Source of the DNA: Candidatus Iainarchaeum sp.
GTDB taxonomy: Archaea; Iainarchaeota; Iainarchaeia; Iainarchaeales; GCA-2688035
Direction of reading: 5' to 3'
Assembly: GCA_028712575.1 (NCBI GenBank)
Contig: JAQTPU010000048.1
Coordinates: 1-6,182 of the forward strand
Length of the DNA: 6,182 nucleotides
Shown: in pieces, positions 1 to 6,182 of the stretch
How positions within the stretch are numbered: position 1 is the first letter of the stretch
Layout of the letters: each line of letters opens with the position of its first letter
Program-made: the position numbers and the translations under genes
The notes under the pieces: generated by a model
The model's database searches: none
What the model saw: the letters and a program-made list of their open reading frames with translations, nothing else
What the model was told of the DNA's origin: nothing

Positions 1-2
1 CC

Positions 3-2459
3 CCTGCAATAAACCAGCTAGGCAGTGCACAGGCAGCCAGCCAGCAGGGCACAGGCGCAAACCCGGAGCTTGTTTTGAATTTAGCAACAAGCAGCGGTTC
101 CGGCGGGGTTATAGGCGGCCTGGATAAAACCAGGAGTGATTTGGGCACAGCAAATACAAGAAAAGGCGAGCTTGCAAAAGTAGCGCAGCCTCTGCAGGGA
201 GTTGCGCAGAAAGCCGCAGTTGATCCTGCAATGAACCAGGCTTTGATGAATGCAATGAATCAGGCAATGATGGCAATGATGATGGGAAGCATGCTTGGCG
301 GCGGAAATAGTTGCGGCGATGACACTAATCCCTGCAATGACAGGATGCAGATGCCTGTAACTGCATGGGTAATTAACCTGAATGACAATTCACAGCCGAT
401 TACAATGGACAAGACTGGAATAAGCGCTTACTGGGAAAAAGACAATATGAAGCTGATAGGGCAGTATGAACGCCAGGATATCGGAGTTATTTTTGAAAAT
501 ACCGGAATTGCAAATCCAGAGCCTGTTTATTCAACTGCAAGCATAAAGGCAAAGCAGACAAGGCATTCCCCGACAATTACTTTTCCTAATGTGGGAAAAC
601 TTGGCGGAATATCCGGCCAGATGCTGCAGATGACTTCAACGGGAATGACGGGGCCAAGCCCTGTTCCTGGAACAACGCAGACAGTGACGCAGAAATTCCA
701 TTTGAAATTCACAACAATGGATTTTATAGCGCCGCTTCCTCCAGTGATAGGCGAGAATTCCTGCCTGCAGGGCACAATGATCGGGGCAACAGGGGAAACC
801 GCACTGCCGAAAGTCGCGCTGAACTGGAACTGGGGGGAAACAGGAATAACAAAGGATTCGTGCATTGAATCAGCGGGGGGAATTTATTGTGATGCTGCGC
901 AGTTCAGCATAATGCTTTCAAAGCGCTTAAAAATCCTTGAAGAATTTTTAGAGCAGAACAGCAATATGCCCTGCCCTGAAAACCCAGGGGCTGAAGCGAT
1001 ACAGGAAATTACGAAAAATTACAACCAGTACCTTGCAGGGCTTGGGCTTGAACCTATGCCTGCAAATATGCAGGCAGTGATTGGCTGCTGGATTCCGAAG
1101 TCAACCCTTGACATAGGGAATGTTTCAGGAACAGGCTCGAAAACAGCAATTGAATATTACCTTGAAAATGAGGGCAGTGTAAACTGGACAAAAGACATAA
1201 GGAACATTGATGATTTGAGAAAATTGCTGAAATTCAAGGCATACCTTATGAAGGACAATTACAACAATAATTTCAAGACAGACTTTGCGGACTACTACAC
1301 AAAAACAGCGCTGCTGAATGCGCCGGACTGGTTTACGCAGGGTTCAACAGGAAAGTGGGCGGATTACTTTTACAGCGAAGGCAAGCTTTCATTCACAAGG
1401 AAAAACATTGATTCGACAGAATTATTGGGCCCTGGCACATACGAAGTAAGCCTGAACATTGATTTTAACGATGACTGGCATTTCTTCGATTCCGAAGGAA
1501 AACCAAAGGCAAAAATACTCGCAGTCCTGAATTACCTGCAGGAACCATACCCCAACAGCGTTTTCTATTACATGCCCTTCAACGGCAATGTGGGAAGAAA
1601 CTCGTCAGCTGGAAGAAACGGCTACGGCCTGAATTACCAGAATGAATCTGAACCATTCATTATTTTCGGAACAGGCGCTGAAGTGGTTTCAACAGGCATT
1701 ATTCCCAGCTCTGCAGGGACAACAACGCTCAGCAGCACAATTGTAAAGGATGCAAAAAGCCTGAACAGCATTGCATCGCAGAGGGGCGTGCTTTTGAAAA
1801 TAAACCAGGCCCAGGACAATGCGCTGAATCTTGCATTCTCGCCGAACTATGCAACGCCGGTAAGCATGCAGATAAGCTCTGAAAAAAACCCCGATGCATT
1901 CGGGGCATTTTACCAGCTCATGGAATCCGGAACTCCGAAGCAGACAGGCTCGCATCTTGCGTTCTGGAGCGCAATGGGGCAGTGCTATGACTTTACTGGC
2001 GTGCCTCTTGCCGACAGGTTTGATTTCACTGCAGACAGGCAGGCGGAACCAGCAGACCCTGTTACAAACTGGCAGTTTTCATACGGAGTGGACTGGGACA
2101 AAGCGGAAAAATCAGGCAATGTTTACCTTAGGACAATTTTTTATACTCCGGCAGGCGCGGCATATTCCCTTACGGGAATTATTCCGGGCTCGCTGGATTT
2201 TTCGACTCCGGAAACAGGCTTCCAGAAAACAGCCGACCTTGCGGGAATAACAGGAATGCCGCACAACAACCAGAAAGCAAACGACACTGTTTCAAGCATG
2301 GAAACACTGTTTGAAATGGTAAAATCAAAAAGCGTCTGTGTAACAAACAACGGTGCAGAGGCATTATTCTGGTGGAACCCGAATGTGCTGTATGAAACAG
2401 CTGGAAGCAATAATTCGCAAAAGTCATTGAATGAAAGCGTTCAATGCATCAAGAGCTGA
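3..2459 (+). CDS. Large putative surface/secreted protein of unknown function, 5'-truncated
   Basis: The frame is open from base 3 to TGA at 2457-2459 (818 residues) with no upstream stop, so the start lies outside the window; the in-frame TTG at 75 is not a credible start. I recognise no named family. Numbering from base 3, residues 1-75 are Ala/Gln/Gly-rich and probably a linker; 77-97 hold nine methionines; about 115-245 are beta-rich with an Ig-like flavour; about 295-435 are largely helical, with two charged amphipathic stretches; about 450-800 are beta-rich with many aromatic residues. Ten cysteines (104, 111, 254, 287, 296, 324, 362, 661, 779, 815) and seven N-X-S/T sequons suggest an exported, disulfide-bonded, glycosylated protein. 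No membrane segment is visible, and any signal peptide would be in the missing part. There is no catalytic motif I can name. It overlaps the next gene by 16 bases, suggesting one operon. The reading frame is certain; the function is not. Confidence 0.93.
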   Translation, partial: PAINQLGSAQAASQQGTGANPELVLNLATSSGSGGVIGGLDKTRSDLGTANTRKGELAKVAQPLQGVAQKAAVDPAMNQALMNAMNQAMMAMMMGSMLGGGNSCGDDTNPCNDRMQMPVTAWVINLNDNSQPITMDKTGISAYWEKDNMKLIGQYERQDIGVIFENTGIANPEPVYSTASIKAKQTRHSPTITFPNVGKLGGISGQMLQMTSTGMTGPSPVPGTTQTVTQKFHLKFTTMDFIAPLPPVIGENSCLQGTMIGATGETALPKVALNWNWGETGITKDSCIESAGGIYCDAAQFSIMLSKRLKILEEFLEQNSNMPCPENPGAEAIQEITKNYNQYLAGLGLEPMPANMQAVIGCWIPKSTLDIGNVSGTGSKTAIEYYLENEGSVNWTKDIRNIDDLRKLLKFKAYLMKDNYNNNFKTDFADYYTKTALLNAPDWFTQGSTGKWADYFYSEGKLSFTRKNIDSTELLGPGTYEVSLNIDFNDDWHFFDSEGKPKAKILAVLNYLQEPYPNSVFYYMPFNGNVGRNSSAGRNGYGLNYQNESEPFIIFGTGAEVVSTGIIPSSAGTTTLSSTIVKDAKSLNSIASQRGVLLKINQAQDNALNLAFSPNYATPVSMQISSEKNPDAFGAFYQLMESGTPKQTGSHLAFWSAMGQCYDFTGVPLADRFDFTADRQAEPADPVTNWQFSYGVDWDKAEKSGNVYLRTIFYTPAGAAYSLTGIIPGSLDFSTPETGFQKTADLAGITGMPHNNQKANDTVSSMETLFEMVKSKSVCVTNNGAEALFWWNPNVLYETAGSNNSQKSLNESVQCIKS
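2425..2446 (+). promoter_or_regulatory. Inverted repeat at the gene junction that buries the downstream ATG
   Basis: CATTGAA (2425-2431) and TTCAATG (2440-2446) are perfect reverse complements. The bases between add a T·G wobble (2432/2439) and a G-C pair (2433/2438), leaving an AAAG tetraloop at 2434-2437. In mRNA this gives a 9-pair hairpin. Its 3' arm ends with the ATG of the downstream gene, and the whole element lies in the last codons of the upstream gene. A ribosome finishing gene A would open the stem, which would suit translational coupling. The pairing is directly visible; the regulatory role is inferred, and the case weakens if translation really starts at GTG 2462 or 2465. Confidence 0.4.
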
Positions 2460-5400
2460 AAGTGGTGCCTTTGACAATACTCGACAAAATAAAAAGTGTT
2501 TATTATCTCTTTGAAGACAGGTATTACGGGATACTTGACAGGATCGAAAAAGCAATTCCTGTTTACAAAATAGTTGACCCTATTGACAGGGTTTTTCCAA
2601 GCTTTATACTCTGCATAATTGCAATAGCGCTGATAATCGCTTTTTTGCTCTGGGGCTTTCTCGGCGGGGGCTTTGGATTCCTGTTTACGCCCGCAACATT
2701 CCAGGCAAAAATACTTGTAACAGACGAGAGCAGGGCAAAAATCAGCGGGGCTTCGCTTTCAATAGCCTTTTTGGACTCCGAATTGAATGCAAAAACAGAT
2801 GCAAACGGAGAGGCAAAAATCGAAATCCCGAAAGAGGAAATTGATGCAGCAATAACAGTGGAAAAAACAGGCTATGAAAAAATATCCGAAGAGGACATTG
2901 CTTTGTCTGCAAAAACAACCGCAAAAATAACACTGAAAAAGCTTCCGCCGCCTCCGCTGAAAAAATACTCCGTAACCATAATCGATTCTGAAACAAACGG
3001 CCCTGTCGAGGAAAAAGTCACTGCAATATTCAGGTGCTCCGGAACAGGTACAGCGCCCCAGAAAGCCGAAACAACAGACAGTGAAATAACAGGCATCCAA
3101 CCCGGAGAAAACTGCGGAACACTCACAGGGGAATTTTCAGCGGAAGGGTATGAAACAACTTCGGGATTCAGGTTTACAAAAGAAAGTGACAATGCAAGGC
3201 TTTACAGGAAAAAAGGAAGCGTTGAAATAACAGTCAGGGATACTATAGGGCCTGTTGCGGATGCTGTTGTGAAGCTTTACAGGGACGGAGACAACGAAGT
3301 TGACTCGGGAATCACTTCAAGCTCCGGGAATTATTTGTTTGAAAATGCCCCCCCTGGAAACTATATTGCAACTGCAACTGCGGATGACGGCAGGTCGGAC
3401 AGCACTGATTCCTTTGATGTTGAAGCAGGCAATACAACAAGCATGGAAATAACGCTTGGAGCGCCGATTCCAAAAGACGAGCAGAAAAAAATATTCATAC
3501 TTGCAAAGGACTCTGTTTCAGGCCAGGCAATCCCTTCAGCAAAAGTGATTGTATTCCAGGGGAACACGCCTTTTGACAATTCGGAAACAGACAACGAAGG
3601 GCTTTATTCAAGAAACGCAGACAAGACAAAGGCTTATTCCATTGCAATAAGCAAGGACGGATATATTACAAGGGCATTTTCTTCAGCGCCGTTGAAAAAT
3701 TCCGATGACACGGAGCCTTCAATAATACAGCTCACTCCCATAACAACAAACCCGCAGAATTACGCAGAGCTCCTTATTCACGTGTTCGACGAGGAAAACG
3801 CAAGCATAAAGAATGCGGACGTGTTTGTTTACGGCAAAAACATTCCCGGCCTGATAATAAATTATCCGAAAAGCCAGACAAATGACGATGGAAATGCAGC
3901 AGTAAGCAGGCTTGAAGCAGGCGACTACAACATAAAGGCAACTTCGGGAAGCCAGCTTGGAGAGGCAACGGTTGCTGCCGAAACTGGAAAAACAACTTTT
4001 GTGAATATACGGCTTGTCACGGGAGAGGGAAGCGCGGAGGCAAAAGTAAAGGACGCGAGCACAAGCACAAACTTGATGGGCGCTGCAGTCGGCTATGTCA
4101 ATGCAGAAACACTGGCAACAGAGGCGGGCTGTACGACTGATGCGCAGGGAAGCTGTGAATCAGACAATATAAAGGCAGGCACGAGGATTTATGCGCGGGC
4201 CGCAAAGGATGGTTTCCTGCCCGGCTTGAGCTCCGCAGTGCAGATAACAAGGAATACAAAGGCGGCAGCTGCAATAGACCTTGACCCGGAAACTTCGTAT
4301 CCTGCAGACGGCAATGTAATAGTCGAATTCAAGGCGCTTTGCTCTGACGAGGCCTGCAAAAGCAAGGCAAGCAGGATAGACGAGTCTGCAACAGCAAAGT
4401 TTTATTATGCAAAATTCAACCTCATTCTGCCGGCAAAAAACGCGGATTACAACGAAATTTTCATGCACATAAGCGCAGGCCCCGACAGCCAGGCAGCACT
4501 GCCCGATGCCGGCTGGCGTGCACAGATAATGAACATTGCAGTCCCGAGATATTCCTCGATTGAATATTCAAAATGCTATGATGCAGCAAAGCCATATGAA
4601 ACAGGGGCAGGCTGCGAAGTAAGCACAAACGCAAAGCAGGCAGTAATAAGCTGGGACAAGTTAGAGAGGGGAGTAATCCCAGTAATCGCAAAAATAAAAA
4701 TAGAGGGCGGCCTGCCTGCAGGGACTGAAATAGAATTCAGGGCAATTGCAAGGGCAAAAGTGAACAGGATTGATTTTGAATCTGCTGCAAAAAAAGCAAT
4801 TTACAGGATTGGGCAGATTTCCTGCGCAACAACAGGCTTTGGATGGGGCCTTGACCTGCGCGATTCCCTGGGCCTGCAGGTGGAAATTCCCGCAGACGGC
4901 ACAACCCCGATTGAAATCGCAAAGGGCACAAATTACGATTTGAATTACACTCTGATAAACTGCACGGGAAAGGACATTGCAAGCGCAAAGCTCGAGGTGA
5001 AAAACACGAATGCAGCGGGCGCAATCGACACAACGCATCCGCTTGACCTGAAAGCAGGCGCTAATACAGGCCAGGGGCCTTTGACTGTTTTTGAAAAGCC
5101 GGTTTTTTACAAAAGCGAGGAAGTTTCAAGCAAAAATTTCGGTTCAATCGGAATAATCCCGATTGCAGAAACAAGCCTCACTGCAGTTTACGGCTGGCTG
5201 TCTGAAAGCGGAACCCCTATAAGCGATATTACCTCATATTATTCGGCGCCAATAAGGATAGTGGGCGAAAGGGAATTTGAATTTACAGGAGTTCCGGATT
5301 CGATTGTATTGACACAGCCTTCGATACAAATTACAGGCGCTGTCCTTGACAAGGCTGACGGAAAAAACATACAGGGAGCATTAATAAAAATAAAAAGAAC

Positions 5401-6182
5401 TGATTCCGGTGCATTAATTCCGGGTTATTCAAGAACTACAAATTCTGACGGCTCTTTCATAATGACAATTGGCACTGCAGACCTGTCAGGAATAACAAAG
5501 ATAACTCTTACAGCTGAAAAAACAGGCTACAAGCCTTTGCAGAAAGACATAACGCTTTCAACAACTCCCGGCCTTGAGCCGATAAACCAGAATTTCAAAT
5601 GCATAAAAATCAACGGGGAACAGGTTATTACAGACGATTTGAAGGCAAAAGAATTCCCTCTTCCTGCAGTAAGGACAGACAGGCATTCCATTGCAACTAT
5701 TTCAACTGCAAACTGCACTGCAGGCATGGACATTGAAATTGCCGCAGGCGAAGCGCCGGAAGCACCTGTAATGTCAATACTTGGTTCAGGCCTGACAGCA
5801 ATGCTCACTCCAAATGACACCAAAAAGATAGCAATAGGCTCAAGCAAGGGAATACAGGGAGAATACCCGATAATCCTGAAGGCAAGGCTGCAGGGCTCGC
5901 TTGCAAGAGTGCCTCTCGCAACAATTTATGCGCAGTTTTCAGATTCTGCAAATGAAACAGGCTGCTTTTCAATCCAGAACAACAAATTCGCATACAACCT
6001 TAAAACAGGCAGCGGGGATACAGGAACAATAGTAAATGCCTGCGCAATTGCTGCAAGCAGCGGCAAATATCCGAAAGCAGTTATAACACCGCACGATACT
6101 GGTGCGCCTGCAACACTGGAAAGCGGAAGCGCGCCAATAGAAGGCGCATGGAGCCTTAATGCGGGCGGAGTTGAACAAAAAG
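2444..6182 (+). CDS. Giant membrane-anchored surface protein with carboxypeptidase regulatory-like (TTR-like) repeats, 3'-truncated
   Basis: The frame is open for 1,246 codons from ATG 2444 to the window edge; an in-frame TGA at 2432 bounds the 5' end. ATG 2444 is preferred as the only early ATG, but GTG at 2462 or 2465 would leave the two genes just not overlapping, and no start has a good Shine-Dalgarno. Residues 1-51 are a charged, probably cytoplasmic helix; about 54-80 are one strongly hydrophobic membrane segment, likely an uncleaved anchor with the C-terminus outside. Six modules of roughly 90 residues follow (about 86-612), five with a clear T-(D/N/S)-x-x-G turn, several with a later K-(T/D)-G-(Y/F). 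A Cys-containing beta region follows (about 620-957), then a seventh module (960-1040) and a C-terminal part. Outside the membrane there are 14 cysteines in seven near pairs and seven N-X-S/T sequons. The likely role is a rigid stalk, adhesin or envelope scaffold; no enzyme motif is seen, so a peptidase call would be wrong. Confidence 0.93.
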   Translation, partial: MHQELKVVPLTILDKIKSVYYLFEDRYYGILDRIEKAIPVYKIVDPIDRVFPSFILCIIAIALIIAFLLWGFLGGGFGFLFTPATFQAKILVTDESRAKISGASLSIAFLDSELNAKTDANGEAKIEIPKEEIDAAITVEKTGYEKISEEDIALSAKTTAKITLKKLPPPPLKKYSVTIIDSETNGPVEEKVTAIFRCSGTGTAPQKAETTDSEITGIQPGENCGTLTGEFSAEGYETTSGFRFTKESDNARLYRKKGSVEITVRDTIGPVADAVVKLYRDGDNEVDSGITSSSGNYLFENAPPGNYIATATADDGRSDSTDSFDVEAGNTTSMEITLGAPIPKDEQKKIFILAKDSVSGQAIPSAKVIVFQGNTPFDNSETDNEGLYSRNADKTKAYSIAISKDGYITRAFSSAPLKNSDDTEPSIIQLTPITTNPQNYAELLIHVFDEENASIKNADVFVYGKNIPGLIINYPKSQTNDDGNAAVSRLEAGDYNIKATSGSQLGEATVAAETGKTTFVNIRLVTGEGSAEAKVKDASTSTNLMGAAVGYVNAETLATEAGCTTDAQGSCESDNIKAGTRIYARAAKDGFLPGLSSAVQITRNTKAAAAIDLDPETSYPADGNVIVEFKALCSDEACKSKASRIDESATAKFYYAKFNLILPAKNADYNEIFMHISAGPDSQAALPDAGWRAQIMNIAVPRYSSIEYSKCYDAAKPYETGAGCEVSTNAKQAVISWDKLERGVIPVIAKIKIEGGLPAGTEIEFRAIARAKVNRIDFESAAKKAIYRIGQISCATTGFGWGLDLRDSLGLQVEIPADGTTPIEIAKGTNYDLNYTLINCTGKDIASAKLEVKNTNAAGAIDTTHPLDLKAGANTGQGPLTVFEKPVFYKSEEVSSKNFGSIGIIPIAETSLTAVYGWLSESGTPISDITSYYSAPIRIVGEREFEFTGVPDSIVLTQPSIQITGAVLDKADGKNIQGALIKIKRTDSGALIPGYSRTTNSDGSFIMTIGTADLSGITKITLTAEKTGYKPLQKDITLSTTPGLEPINQNFKCIKINGEQVITDDLKAKEFPLPAVRTDRHSIATISTANCTAGMDIEIAAGEAPEAPVMSILGSGLTAMLTPNDTKKIAIGSSKGIQGEYPIILKARLQGSLARVPLATIYAQFSDSANETGCFSIQNNKFAYNLKTGSGDTGTIVNACAIAASSGKYPKAVITPHDTGAPATLESGSAPIEGAWSLNAGGVEQK
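2603..2683 (+). other. Transmembrane anchor segment of the TTR-repeat protein
   Basis: Residues about 54-80 of the downstream protein are an unbroken run of Ile, Leu, Phe, Ala and Gly with one Trp and one Cys and no charge, long enough to cross a membrane. The glycine-rich end (GFLGGGFGF) leads directly into the first beta module. The 51 residues before it have equal numbers of Lys/Arg and Asp/Glu and no signal-peptide layout. A signal anchor with the N-terminus inside is therefore more likely than a cleaved signal. The orientation is inferred. Confidence 0.88.
2699..4279 (+). repeat. Coding array of six tandem TTR-like modules, about 90 residues each
   Basis: This stretch codes for six consecutive beta-sandwich modules (about residues 86-165, 173-255, 257-338, 347-430, 440-525 and 529-612). 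Each starts with a beta strand of the type xVxVxD, followed by a (I/V)xxAxVxV strand, a polar turn, and a strand before the next linker. The turn reads TDANG (118), TSSSG (291), TDNEG (382), TNDDG (479) and TDAQG (565). The second module has a degenerate TDSE at 211. Spacings between turns are about 81-97 residues. DNA identity between the modules is low, so the duplications are old and recent recombination is unlikely. A Pro-rich hinge (LPPPPLKK, residues 167-174) separates modules one and two. Confidence 0.8.
5321..5563 (+). other. Seventh, separated TTR-like module
   Basis: Residues about 960-1040 again show the module pattern: a first strand ITGAVLDKADGK, then GALIKIKR, the turn TNSDG at 999-1003, and EKTGYKPLQKDI at 1025-1036. 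The last piece closely echoes EKTGYEKISEEDI in the first module (140-152). This is the clearest carboxypeptidase regulatory-like module of the protein, and it is separated from the other six by about 350 residues of different beta-rich sequence. Confidence 0.78.

Noticed and set aside
75..77. TTG at 75 as the start of gene A
   Set aside because: The frame is open right back to base 3 with plausible Ala/Gln-rich protein sequence, there is no Shine-Dalgarno before 75, and a protein of this kind should begin with a signal peptide, which is not seen after 75.
527..865. 112-codon minus-strand open frame within gene A
   Set aside because: It is antisense to a coherent coding frame, with no sign of its own promoter or ribosome binding site.
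1894..2250. 118-codon plus-strand open frame within gene A
   Set aside because: It is out of frame inside a well-supported gene and its product is an Arg/Gln/Leu-rich string with no domain or initiation signal.
2432..2465. Frameshift joining genes A and B into one protein
   Set aside because: Gene A ends naturally in a polar tail with a clean TGA, gene B begins with a self-contained head and membrane anchor, and no slippery run is present at the overlap.
2699..4279. DNA-level tandem repeats or CRISPR-like array
   Set aside because: The periodicity exists only in the protein pattern; the module DNA sequences are diverged and no short direct repeat with regular spacing is seen.
2699..5563. 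Zinc carboxypeptidase enzyme, suggested by similarity of the modules
   Set aside because: Only the regulatory-like beta module is present. No HxxE zinc-binding motif or catalytic peptidase domain is visible anywhere in the frame.
2742..6178. Many minus-strand open frames of about 60-125 codons opposite gene B
   Set aside because: They lie opposite an uninterrupted 1,246-codon plus-strand frame with clear domain structure. Their translations are Cys/Leu/Phe-rich antisense-type sequence without recognisable domains, so they are shadows of the codon bias.

Overview
The window is almost wholly coding and holds two large plus-strand genes, each cut by a window edge. Gene A (from before base 3 to 2459) is the 3' part of a large protein of unknown function that looks extracytoplasmic. 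Gene B (about 2444 to beyond 6182) is a giant single-pass membrane protein: a short cytoplasmic head, one membrane segment, then more than 1,160 residues of tandem beta-sandwich modules. Most of these modules resemble the carboxypeptidase regulatory-like / transthyretin-like family. Gene B has no stop codon anywhere in the window.

The organism is most likely an archaeon, possibly of a DPANN-type lineage. This is inference, with no marker gene present. Arginine codons are overwhelmingly AGG/AGA and isoleucine is often ATA. GC content looks moderate. Both proteins carry N-X-S/T sequons and even numbers of cysteines in their putative external parts, as expected of glycosylated, disulfide-stabilised archaeal surface proteins. 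The tail-first architecture of B (cytoplasmic helix, one membrane anchor, long Ig/TTR-like stalk) is common among large cell-surface proteins of small-genome archaea.

Layout: 1-2 fall outside the frame of A. 3-2459 is A: an Ala/Gln/Gly-rich start, a very methionine-rich segment, a beta-rich part, a helical middle, and a beta-rich C-terminal half. 2425-2446 is a perfect-stem inverted repeat spanning the A/B junction, and its 3' arm contains the likely ATG of B. 2444-6182 is B: membrane segment (about 2603-2683), six tandem modules (about 2699-4279), a Cys-containing beta region (about 4301-5314), a seventh module (about 5321-5563), and a C-terminal region with paired cysteines that runs off the window. 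There is no intergenic stretch.

The genes are co-directional and overlap by 16 bases if B starts at its only early ATG, so they are probably co-transcribed and translationally coupled. The simplest reading is a pair of cell-envelope proteins made together, B forming an anchored stalk and A an exported partner. I see no tRNA, rRNA, CRISPR array, insertion sequence, promoter or convincing terminator. The many minus-strand open frames opposite B are shadows.
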